Position numbers and translations under genes: made by a program. From the NCBI GenBank assembly GCA_004151065.3, contig NWUY0300088473.1:3357-17176 (forward strand): 13,820 bases of DNA, written 5' to 3'. Below, piece after piece: positions 1 through 8,290 of the stretch (positions within the stretch are counted from its first letter, which is position 1; every line of letters starts with the position of its first letter). This stretch comes from Larix sibirica. Taxonomy: Eukaryota > Streptophyta > Pinopsida > Pinales > Pinaceae. The notes beneath the pieces are model-generated. The model was not told the DNA's origin. It saw nothing but the letters and a program-made list of their open reading frames with translations, and did not search any database.

Positions 1-351
1 ACTTCGATATGTATGAATCTTTTCCCTCTAAACCTTATCATCTCCTTTGTATATGTTTTGAAGTTTTTCCCATATTTCTTTGGATGATCCATGGTGCATT
101 AGTTTAATAAATTTTGTTTCTGAAAAACCATTTAGAATGGAATACATTGCCTTAGCATTATGTTCACTGGCTTTCTTTCCATCTCGATATGTTGATTGGA
201 TCTTTGGAACTTTATATCCGGTTTCCACACTTTGCCAAATGTCAAATCCAAGAGCCATTAGATATGTATTCATTCACTTGCTCCAAAAAGCATAATTCAT
301 TTCGTCGAATAATGAAGCCTTGTTTGATGAGAAGCCTTATTGATTAGCCAT
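1..351 (-). pseudogene. Ty1/copia-type gag, N-terminal remnant
   Basis: Gag would form the particle in which a copia retrotransposon is reverse transcribed. Reading leftwards from an ATG at 351-349, the first codons give MANQ, and the text resembles the N-terminus of plant copia Gag: an N-Y-x-F-W block, then YLMALGFDIWQSVETGYKVP, and later IWEKLQNIYKGDDKV. Seen in the sequence: in-frame stops after MANQ (TAA), just before MNTYLM (TGA), and after GDDKV (TAG), where copia Gags usually continue. The frame otherwise stays open to the window edge. It lies 41 bp downstream of the primer binding site at 393-404, as expected for a copia leader. The rest of the element (protease, integrase, RT) would lie left of the window. 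Assignment to copia is firm; the lineage is not determined. Confidence 0.85.
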
Positions 352-392
352 GATCTTCCTTCCAGTGATTAAATGTTCTGGAAGGAACCCTT

Positions 393-404
393 GCTCTGGT
401 ACCA
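393..404 (-). other. Primer binding site of the copia element
   Basis: The minus strand reads TGGTACCAGAGC. This differs at one base from the initiator-Met tRNA primer site TGGTATCAGAGC used by most plant copia elements. It lies two bases inside the presumed LTR end at 407 and just upstream of the gag start, which is the canonical position. It fixes both the orientation and the LTR boundary. Confidence 0.85.
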
Positions 405-570
405 ATTGTTGGAATACACAGGTATATTGAGAGGGAGGGTAAATAAATATACTACAAATTGTAATCACTTTTTACTTCAATAATTTAACTTGCACAATGT
501 TAAGCAATCTTCAACAACAATAGAAATCCAAATTGTGAGAAAACAATAAATAAATTTATTTATAATAATT

Positions 571-760
571 TCTGTAGGAACCAACCTACTGAAAACACCA
601 ATTCTCAAGCTGAGCACCAATTCACCTAAACAAATGTTGTAGGCTGCAACCTCAAGAACATAAATTTCTGAACTAAGCACCAACTCAGTGAAATAAAAAT
701 TGTAGGCACTAACCTACAAGGGACATCGAACCCAAAGTACCAACCTTGCCTCTTTTATGT
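571..760. repeat. Degenerate tandem repeat, about 64-bp period, 3 units
   Basis: TGTAGG anchors recur at 573, 638 and 701, spacings of 65 and 63 bp. Each unit follows the same plan: TGTAGG, then a CCAACCTAC-like block (AACCTAC or CAACCTC), a variable stretch, then a GCACCAA/GTACCAA-type block (GAGCACCAATTC, AAGCACCAACTC, AAGTACCAACC). Units are clearly related but diverged. They lie inside the copia LTR and may represent duplicated regulatory or R/U5 sequence. Confidence 0.6.
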
Positions 761-849
761 GCCCCTTCAAAAACCCTTTAAAAATAGAGTTTAGGATTTT
801 AAGATAAGTGAAGGAGAGTTGAATTTGTCCTCATGGAACTTCATCATGA

Positions 850-1195
850 TCGGAGAGCATATTATAAGTGTCATGGTAATTTTACCAGTCTGGCAAGCAT
901 ATTTCTATTGTTGCGAGCATATACTATGAGTCGATCGGGCATTTTTCTAGTGTTGCGGGCATATACCATGAGTCTCACGGGAATTTTACAGGAGTTTTGG
1001 GTATTATAAGTAATTCCCCTATAACCTATGGGCATTTCACTTAGCAGTGCGAGAATTTGTTAGTGCGAGTATTTGACTAGCAGCTGTGTACATTTCCAGG
1101 CTTGTGCGGGCATTTTGATCAAGCTTATGTGGGCATTTTCTTCAATGCTTGGTGAGCATAATTCTTCAACGACTGGGCATTCAACTTGACATTAG
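850..1195. repeat. Field of short GGGCAT-type repeats
   Basis: The motif (c/t)GGGCAT, with variants GAGCAT and AAGCAT, recurs irregularly through this stretch, for example near 854, 891, 915, 938, 957, 1028, 1106, 1129, 1152 and 1175. Several units continue as CATATACTATGAGTC or CATATACCATGAGTC, and others as CATTTT followed by a variable tail. Many spacings are near 20-24 bp, with gaps. It lies in the distal part of the copia LTR, which on the minus strand is the U3 side, so these could be decayed enhancer-type repeats. That role is inference. Confidence 0.5.
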
Positions 1196-1425
1196 CTCAC
1201 TTCCACATCAGCTCAGCCATATTGACATTCATCTCTACTTCCATATTGACATCAATGACAACCTTTGTCCAACACTTACCCTTAGGTCTTCCATTATAGA
1301 AGTTCCAATCAATTGTATTAAAAAAATGTCCATAAGAATCTGGTCTCAAAAACACAAGTGTATATTATAATGTACTATCATAATATAAAAACAAAAAAAT
1401 AATGCATTTGAAGACAAGAAATGAA

Positions 1426-2347
1426 CTTAACTTAGCCTAGAACAGGCATCAACATCCAAATCCACATGTGTCATTGAGTCACCATGTTCCATAGTCATGA
1501 CAATAGAGCCAACAACGTGGTCAAGCAAGGCTCCATCGTTATGCATAAGTCAGGAAACAACACAATCCAGAAGAGATACCAAGTAGGCTATAGGATGTTG
1601 AGTTCAATATATAAGTGTCCATTCTACTAGGCCAAGGAGATGCCATGAATGTGGGAGGGACATATGCCACGATGCATACTAGAGAATGTAGAGATACAAT
1701 GTTTGAGGCCACCTCTACTTGCTTCCCCCTTAAAGATATCACGAGGGCCCAAGAATCTTCTTCCCATTCTCTCAAACTAATAATATTCTCACTAGTGTCA
1801 ATGGTTTATTGATCTCGAATTCTATGATTTTCCTCTAGTTGGCGCTCAATTCCCTCTTTCCAATTATTCTATTGCAAGTCCAAATACGTCACATTTCCTA
1901 TTGTTTCAACCATTTCTTTCCCACATTACATCAATGTTTTTTCAAGTCTTTCAGGACATAAAGAAGGCAACAATGATTTTGGATATGACAATGCGACATG
2001 GATACATGAAAATGGTGACAAGAGATACCCATAAATGCAATGCACAAAGCTGATTGAGAGGCCAGGATCTTTCCCTACAAGTGAACGATGCCCTATGCAA
2101 CATTCATTTCATGAATTAAATCCACAAACCACCACTTCATCCCACACATAAGCATTGTCTCCACCATTGTACCAGTCGTAACTTCATGAAAGTAAGTGGA
2201 GTGTGTAGTAAAATGAGGTAAGGTAGTGGTTAATGTTTGATTTCCTTCCTATAGTCTACATGGATCGATGTGTTGCTTGAGTGGGATCACTTGTTAATGT
2301 TGTTCATGGTAGGGTATATGTGGTGGTTCTTGGAATTCCAACCTCAT
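1426..2347 (-). pseudogene. Unidentified protein-like remnant
   Basis: I do not recognise this sequence. Reading leftwards from an ATG at 2347-2345, one frame runs to a stop at 1931-1933. It is broken by one TAA and three TAG codons, and it contains segments such as LTTTLPHFTTHSTYFHEVTT and CGMKWWFVDLIHEMNVA. The protein-like text then shifts frame (GIERQLEENHRIRDQ near 1825-1870; a 78-codon open stretch at 1539-1775; GALLDHVVGSIVMTMEHGDS near 1455-1530) and ends near 1428. The ATG overlaps the LINE stop codon. It could be an extension or 3' part of the LINE, an older transposon, or chance openness. The 150 bp to its left (1275-1425) show nothing recognisable. Confidence 0.25.
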
Positions 2348-2523
2348 TTTTGCATAGTCCCTTCCCTTGGGTGGACTCCTTCATTTGCTTTCATGTCTTC
2401 CTCCATGTTGAGATTGTGAAAGACATGGTCGAACTCTATTGTGTTAAATTCATCTCCCACAATGATCACTAAATGGCAAAGTTTGGAGAGTTGATGATTC
2501 GATGGGAGAGTTAGATAATGAAT
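2344..2523 (-). pseudogene. LINE ORF2 C-terminus: second half of the RNase H domain
   Basis: These 60 codons continue the LINE RNase H frame interrupted at 9524, and they end at a TGA (2346-2344). The text contains FNTIEFDHVFHNLN followed by MEEDMKANEGV. This matches the end of plant RVT_3-type RNase H, where a His-Val pair and an N-x-x-A-D-x-x-A-N block carry the last acidic catalytic residue; the Asp is present. Joined to the other half with one TGAAT copy removed, GDS-to-HV spacing is 43 residues, as is usual in this family. There is no stop in this part. The chromovirus abuts it at 2524. Confidence 0.8.
2519..2523. repeat. Left target-site duplication TGAAT
   Basis: TGAAT directly precedes the TGTAATG terminus of the chromovirus LTR. 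The same five bases occur at 9524-9528, where LINE sequence resumes. Five bases is the normal duplication size for Ty3/gypsy integration, and the LINE reading frame supports this pairing. Confidence 0.75.
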
Positions 2524-2686
2524 TGTAATGTCCCTTTCTGAATGATCACTCCAAGGAATGAATTACTAGCCTAATTAATTATTGTAGGCTAAAGTCAACA
2601 AAAAGGGAATTAATTAATTATTTAATGTCACCTGGGAAAAAAGTTAACATTATAAAGTGATATTGAGTAATTAATTCATAACATGC

Positions 2687-2709
2687 TTTATAAAAGTCAC
2701 TTTTATAAA
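2687..2709. promoter_or_regulatory. Palindromic TATA region of the 5' LTR
   Basis: TTTATAAAAGT and its exact complement flank a single C: two 11-bp arms forming a perfect inverted repeat with TATAAAAG on each strand. It lies about 165 bp into the LTR, a plausible core promoter for element transcription. The 3' LTR keeps the first TATAAAAG at 8732-8739, while its second arm is altered. The promoter role is inferred from position and motif. Confidence 0.5.
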
Positions 2710-3703
2710 ATAAGTGGTGGAAAATGGTAAAAGTGTCCCAAAAGGGTAAAGTGAGCCATAAACAGGAAAAATGACCCATTCTCTCATTCATTCATGTCAT
2801 TTTCACTTTTGAAAAATAATTTTGGAGGGCTCTTGTGGATTTTTTCTCTTGGGACAAAAACCTAAGAGAACATCGGTTTCGATGGTGAAACTATCCACCC
2901 TAGTCAACCAAATTAAAGAGATCAAGCAGATTTTCCATTGGTATTATTGGTTGAAGACAATGGTACACCATTTTGGGAAAAAATGTGGTGCCTTCCAAAG
3001 TTTTGAAGGTTGTTTATGGAGGTCGCATTGGTCAAAGGGGGAGTTTGAGTTTCCTCTCACCTTCATCTTCATATACCTGCTTTCTACAATCAAGGAATGA
3101 GGTCGCCTTACCCTTATTGAAAGAGGCTATTGAAACGTTTTCAGATCTAGGGTCTTGTGGATCATAGGAAGAGGTTTCACTTTGGGCGAAGGGCATAGTC
3201 AGAAGAGGAAGAGGGTGCATCAGTAAGAGAGGGAGAATTTGTGGCTTAGGTGTGAGCTTTGGGAGCAAGAGTGAGGGTGCACTTCACATAGGAAGAGGGC
3301 ACAATACCCTAAAACTATAAGGGGTCAACAAACTAGGAATTATCACTGAAAGATAGAGTTGAAGACAAAGGAAGTAAGTTATAGCCAACTCGTGACCCAC
3401 ACTGGGAGGTCGTTTGGCACCAAGGAGAGGTCTTCTCAATCATATAAGGAAGCTATCAACACACATATACACATGACTGATATTTTATTGCCAATCTGCT
3501 TATTTGGGATCCATATTATACTATTGTTACAGCTATTAGAAGTACAATATCATCTACAATAGTCTAACACTTATGAAGGATATTCTCTAATGTCCATTCA
3601 CATGTCAGAATACCAATACGTTTGATTTTAATATGTTGAGTTTATAGACTTTTATAATAGTTTGATATAGTCTTGTTTATTACTTGAATGCATTGTTGAC
3701 CTT

Positions 3704-3715
3704 TGGTATTAAAAC
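3704..3715 (+). other. Primer-binding-site-like motif
   Basis: TGGTATTAAAAC matches the initiator-Met tRNA primer site (TGGTATCAGAGC) at 8 of 12 positions, including the first six. An identical motif is at about 9263-9274 in the 3' copy. An ATG opening MPGLYECRNYLKKYQAEE begins 18 bp downstream at 3733, as expected for a leader followed by gag. Having this motif inside the terminal repeat is anomalous. It may be coincidental. Confidence 0.4.
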
Positions 3716-3732
3716 AAAAGAATTTCAGTTGT

Positions 3733-5166
3733 ATGCCAGGCTTGTATGAATGCAGGAACTATTTGAAAAAATATCAAGCTGAGGAATACACTAAAGGACA
3801 TCAACAATCCATAATAATTCATAACATTAGTTAGTGGGAACATCCAGTGATATCTAAGTAGTAGATGAAAAATTGTTTGACAAAAATACTAAACTAAAAT
3901 ATTCAGCTAGACTTGAGAGGTGTCAAGTAAAATCAAGAGAAGATCAAGAGTAGCTAGAAGAAAAAGAAGAAGAAGAAGAAGAAGAAATCAGGGATAGGAA
4001 TGATCCACTGAAGGGAAGTACTTTGAATATTTTGAATGATCTGGAAAGGGGGTAGCAACAGTTGGTTCAACTCATGACCCAACTTATCACTAGTATCCAA
4101 GCAAATAAGAAGTTTGGGGGCAACATTGAAATAGGAGAGACAAATGGGAAAAATGGGAACCATGTAGAAGGAAGAAACACACATGTTCCTATCCCAAGAA
4201 ATACTCGAGAATCCAATAAAGTGACCCCTAGACCACTTTTATCTCAGTTCATGGAGGATCATCCAGTTGGCACTCCAGGGTAGCCATTACCAAGTGATAG
4301 TTTTAATGACTACTTAAGGGAGTACCCAAATCTTGGTGCATAGTTTCATGTAGTGATATAATTATAGGATTTTTGTACCGTCAAGTACATGAACAGGCCC
4401 AAATACTTCAATAGGGACCAACATAATTTTGTTTTGCAGTGGAAGGTTGGGAAGTTGACTATCTCTTCCTTTGATGGGTCTAAGAAATGCACAGCTAGAG
4501 CTTGGGTTCATAAGTTGGATACATATTTTCAACTTAGCCCCATGAAGGAGACAAAGGCAATTAAATATGCTACCTTGCATTTGGAGGGAGAGGCTCATGA
4601 GTGGTCGTGCCATGGGATAGTCTCATTGCGACATTCTAGCATTACCTCATACCTGGAATTCACACAGATTTATTGATATGTTTGATAGGAAAGACCCAGA
4701 GTTGCACATTAGGGAGTTGGCACAGCTCAAGCGGGAAGGTACAGTGGAGGCCTATAGGTCAAAGTTCCAGAGGCTTGCATTCATGGTGATAGATGTGTCA
4801 GATCCTAGACTCATTATGTTGTTCACTAAGGGATTATCCAAGCCACAACATGGTTGGCTTAAGGCCTTCAAACCAGAGACATTAAAGGATGCCATAATTA
4901 GAGCTTGGGAAATGGAGGATGCAGTCCCAAAGAACAAATTTTAGTCCAAACCTTTCATTCCTCAGAAAGGAAAAGACAAGAATCCCTTCCAGAAGGAGGG
5001 GGCAAAAAGAACTAGTTGGATGATGAGACCCAAAATGAACTAAGAAGGAAGAGGTTATGCTTCAGTTGTAGAGAAGCTTGGGAACCAGGGCACATGTGCA
5101 TGGGTAAAGGCGAGGTACATTACATAGAGGTGCTCTCATGTAGTGAGGAGGAAGAGGAGGAATAAC
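3733..5166 (+). pseudogene. Chromovirus gag with zinc knuckle
   Basis: Gag packages the element RNA. The likely N-terminus opens at the ATG at 3733. It stays open about 33 codons, shifts frame, and runs through a Lys/Glu-rich stretch encoded by an AAG repeat into NILNDLERG near 4020-4052 and LVQLMTQLITSIQANK. The retrotransposon Gag core reads at about 4480-4660 (ARAWVHKLDTYFQL and LHLEGEAHEW), then shifts frame near 4660-4680 and continues to about 4944 (LKREGTVEAYRSKFQRLAF). A zinc knuckle LCFSCREAWEPGHMC lies near 5055-5099, in the form C-x2-C-x7-H-x-C common in plant chromoviruses, followed by an acidic tail ending TAA at 5163-5165. Stops occur near 4051, 4281, 4340 and 4942. The start is uncertain; the core identity is firm. 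Confidence 0.8.
3956..3986 (+). repeat. (AAG)n microsatellite in gag
   Basis: A run of GAA/AAG triplets with one longer A tract. In the gag frame it codes for mostly glutamate. It begins about 30 bp after the end of the sequence shared with the 3' terminal repeat, and has no counterpart there. Confidence 0.8.
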
Positions 5167-5189
5167 ATGTTTAGTATGGAGAATGGAGT

Positions 5190-5900
5190 TGTGGGAACGA
5201 AGAGAAGCCATAGGTACAAACTCATAATGGGACCATTGCTATGGTCCTACTAGGTGTTCCTAGATTCAACACTTTTAGGGTTAGGGGAGTCATACAAGGA
5301 CAATGTGTCACAGTGTTGATATATGGTGGGGAAACCCACAAATTTATAGATTTATCCTTTGTGAACAGGAGGGGAATCCATACAGGGGACTTTGAGGGAT
5401 TCAGTGTGGAGGTAGTTGGTGGATGCACTTTTCCATTCATACGTAAGGTCCCACGGTTGACTGTGATGATGTGAAACTACAACATGATAGATGGTTTCTA
5501 TGTGTTCGAGTTGTTAGATACTAAAGTAGTTTTGTGCGTTCAGTGGATCAATAATCTTGGAACAAACACATAGAAATATCAGACAATGGAGATGGGATTC
5601 AATGCACCGTATGGTCAGAGGATATTTGTTAGGGGCATGTCCAATGGTGCTCCAAGGATTGTTTTAGGCAAGCTGATGGAGGCACTATTTAGGAATGGGG
5701 ATATAGATTATGCAACATAGTGCTTGATTACATTGCAGAAGTCTTCATACAACAACCATCCATATCATGTCGACATTCATCTATCGTTGAGCAAACATGA
5801 TAGTGGTTTTGCAAAGATTCCTCTAGGGATACCACCCGACAAAGACTTTGAGCATACCATTGAGCTCGAACATGGGACTAATCATGTGATCACGACTCCT
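5190..5900 (+). pseudogene. Chromovirus aspartic protease region
   Basis: This is the retroviral-type aspartic protease segment, which would cleave the polyprotein. The text runs TIAMVLLGVPRFNTFRVRG, then VLIYGGETHKFIDLSFV. In this family the active site is D-G/S-G/A inside L-I-D-G-G-A-T-H-x-F-I-D. Here the catalytic Asp codon at 5322-5324 is TAT (Tyr), so the enzyme would be dead. The frame continues through a linker (NMIDGFYVFELLDTKVVL, YQTMEMGFNAPYG, RGMSNGAPRIVLGKL) towards RT, with stops at 5472-5474 (TGA), near 5571 and near 5718 (TAG), and TAA at 5901-5903. The frame is the same as that of the zinc knuckle upstream and RT downstream. Confidence 0.8.
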
Positions 5901-5903
5901 TAA

Positions 5904-7179
5904 ATGCACTCGTATAAGTATAATTATGAGATAGAAAAGGAAATAAATGAGTTGTTGGTGATGGGGCATATTGGACCTAGTTCCAATCCTTTGGCTTCTT
6001 CGGTTGTTTTGGTTAAGAAGAAGGATGGGACCATGTTGATGTGTATTGATTATTGGGCCCTAAATAAGAAGACAATAAAAAACAAATATCCCATTCCTAG
6101 GATCAATGAGCTTTTGGATGAGTTGCATGGAGCATTGTACTTTTCGAAGATTGATCTACGATCAGGATACCATCATATCAGGGTCAGAGAGTAGGATATT
6201 CATAAGATTGATTTCAGGCGTCACTATGGGCACTATTAGTTTTTGGTAATGCTATTTGGGTTGACCAACACATTGGGTACTTTTTAGGCTTGCATGAATG
6301 ACATATTCAACAAGTAGTTGAGGAAGTTTCTATTGGTATTCTTCGATGACAGCCTTATATACAATGGGACTTGGGAAGATCACTTGAAGCATTTGGATGA
6401 GATTTTGGGCATTATGCGACAACACTCATTGTATGCCAAGGCTTCAAAATGTGAGTTTGGATTGACATAGATCTTATATTTGGGCCATGTGATCAGTGCA
6501 CAAGTATTTTAGGTACATCAAGAGAAGATCCATGCCATACTGGACTAGCCACCACCCAGGAACCTAATAGAGTTGCATGGATCTTATGGGATGTGCAGTT
6601 ATTACAAGTGCTTTGTTAAAGGATTCTCACAGTTGGGTGCATTCTTGACGGATCTCATGAATAAAGGGGAATTCAGGTGGACGAATGAGGCTCAATGAGT
6701 ATTTGATAAGCTCAAGGAAGTGATGAGTACTTGTACAGATCTAGCACTTCCTGATTTCACTCATCTATTTGTGCTTGAGTGTGATGCTCTGGGTTAGGGC
6801 ATAGGATTTGTTTTGATGCAGAACATACATCCAATATAATTTGAGAGTAGAAAGCTCAGGGATCTAGAGAGTCTCTATTCCATCTACAATAAGGAGATGC
6901 TTTCCATTATGCATGCTTTGGAGAAATTCATACAGTACTTTCTAGGTGGCAGATTCGTGGTTAGGACGGATCATAAAAACTTGTGATATTTCCTAGAACA
7001 AAAGGACCTCAATGAGAGACAACATAAATGGGTAAGCAAAATACAAGAATATGACTTTGAAATTGAGTATGTGAAGGGAAAGAAGAACTTTGTTGCTGAC
7101 ACCCTTTCCAGGAAACTAGTCGCATGTTCGCTTATGGAGGTTTCATCTTATTGGAAGGCTCACCAGCTGGTGGAGTAAT
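5904..7179 (+). pseudogene. Chromovirus reverse transcriptase and RNase H
   Basis: It would copy the RNA to DNA and remove the template. RT blocks are visible in order: [57 protein letters not shown] (first catalytic Asp kept), MLFGLTNT, and LLVFFDDSLIY at about 6330-6360 (FFDD at 6339-6350, both Asp kept). The RNase H part follows, with LECDALG near 6776, YNKEMLSIMHALEKF, RTDHKNL near 6965 and YVKGKKNFVADTLSRK near 7068-7115. The frame is unchanged across the whole segment but is cut by many stops. Those at 6192, 6285, 6315 and 6510 are TAG where Gln is usual; TGA at 6983 replaces an Arg (CGA). The region ends with TAA at 7177-7179. Identification is secure; it is not functional. Confidence 0.93.
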
Positions 7180-8290
7180 CTAAGAATAATTTTACTTGTG
7201 AGTTGATGGACAAACACATTCAGGATGACAAGTATAGGGTGGTGAATGACATCATCTTCTACAAGGACACGATTTACTTAGTGTTGGAATCCAAACTTAA
7301 AGAAAAGATCATTAGTGCCACACATGATACACCATTGGCAAGGCATCAGGGAAGATTTGGGAGAGATTCTCATGGAAAGGCCTCAAGGATGATGTATTGC
7401 GACATGTGTGGGAGTGTAGACTTGTCATTAAAATAAGTCAGAGCATACTCACCCAATAGGATTACTACAAGCACTACACATTCCAAAGTAGAAGTGGGAA
7501 AGTGTGTCAATGGACTTAATCATGGGTCTACCGAAGGTATGGGGTAGGGATTACATTTGTGTTGTGTTTGATCGGTTGACCAAGTTCACACTCTTGTTCA
7601 CCATTTCATCCAACTATTCAGAAGAGTAGGTGGTAGAATTGTTATTTAGGGAGGTGTTCATACTCCATGGATTGCCAAAGTTCATTATCAATGGTAGGGA
7701 TAGCAGGTTTCTACATGCATTTTGGTAGTAGCTATTTATATTGGAAGGTACAGAGTTTATGCCCATCACTAGTTATAACCCCTAGACGGATGGCTAGATG
7801 AAGATTGTGAACAAATGGATCGAGGGGTATCTGTGCAACTATGTATCAGTACAACATAGGGAATGGGTTAAATGGTTGCACCTGGGAGAGCATTGCTACA
7901 ATATCACTTACCACATGTCCATTGGTGTAAGCCCCTTCCAAGCATTGTATGAGTATGATTCTCCGTTGTTTATGGAAATGGAATTTGGTGATAGCACGGC
8001 CCCCAAAGCCAAATATTGGATACAGGAGAACCAAGATATCGTTAGGGTCCTTAAGGATAATCCGCAGACGATCTAGAACCAATATAAGATGTATACAAAC
8101 AAGCATATGGTTAAGCATAGTTTCAAGGGAGGAGACTTGGTCTTCCTGAGATTGCATCCATACCAACAGTCTTCAGTGAATAAAATTCGTGTAGAGAAGT
8201 TGAATCCTTGCTTTTATGGCCCCTACAGGGTGGTTCGAAGAGTTGGGGAGGTAGCTTACAAGCTTGAGATGCCATAGGGGGGAAAGATTC
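7180..8290 (+). pseudogene. Chromovirus integrase
   Basis: It would insert the cDNA into chromosomes. The N-terminal zinc region starts with YKDTIYLVLESKLKEKI and DTPLARHQG. It then suffers a small deletion and two frame changes near 7345-7440 (FSWKGLKDDVLRHVWEC reads in another frame), and the second Cys of the HHCC finger is lost. The catalytic core reads WESVSMDLIMGLPK (first Asp at 7513-7515) and INGRDSRF (second Asp at 7699-7701). The expected Glu in the N-P-x-T-D-G-x-x-E block is Lys (AAG, 7801-7803). The C-terminal part follows as VNKWIEGYLCNYV, ISTYHMS-like text, GGDLVFLRLHPYQQSS, PCFYGPYRVVRRVGEVAYKL and KIHNVFHVFYLKK near 8284-8322. There are stops at 7489, 7627, 7726, 7729, 7783, 7795 and 8074, nearly all TAG. 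Confidence 0.9.

Larger units (their letters stand above)
407..1274 (-). repeat. Probable 5' LTR of the copia element
   Basis: The boundary next to the primer site is clear: plus-strand TGTTGGAATAC begins at 407, a typical copia LTR terminus. The other end is less certain. I place it at 1274 because TTTGTCCAACA (1264-1274) is an imperfect inverted match to the first terminus (8 of 11 bases). That gives 868 bp. The second LTR is outside the window, so the end cannot be confirmed by comparison. The LTR holds a three-unit tandem repeat near 571-760 and a field of GGGCAT-like motifs at about 850-1195. No open frame in it looks coding. Confidence 0.55.
2524..3925 (+). repeat. 5' terminal repeat of the chromovirus
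   Basis: It starts TGTAATGTCC and is matched along its length by 8568-9518. The shared sequence ends at GAGAGGTGTCA (3915-3925), corresponding to GAGAGGGGTCA (9508-9518). About 480 bp (roughly 2890-3375) have no counterpart in the 3' copy. A Met-tRNA primer-like motif TGGTATTAAAAC (3704-3715, 8 of 12 bases as in TGGTATCAGAGC) lies inside the shared part. The functional LTR may therefore have ended near 3703, with the remaining 220 bp being leader and gag sequence. No recognisable primer site follows 3925. The ~480-bp extra block shows no identifiable gene; its short open frames overlap in several frames and look like chance. Confidence 0.75.

Noticed and set aside
80-295. 71-codon open frame on the plus strand
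   Set aside because: It is antisense to the copia gag remnant, which has clear family motifs on the minus strand.
850-1195. Regularly recurring short motif suggesting a CRISPR-like array
   Set aside because: Units and spacers vary in length and sequence, and the setting is a plant LTR.
2822-3268. Overlapping open frames of 64-92 codons in the 5' LTR
   Set aside because: They overlap each other on both strands, lie within LTR sequence absent from the other copy, and show no family motif.
3954-4184. 76-codon minus-strand frame ending in a long Phe run
   Set aside because: The Phe run is the complement of the AAG microsatellite, and the rest is antisense to gag.
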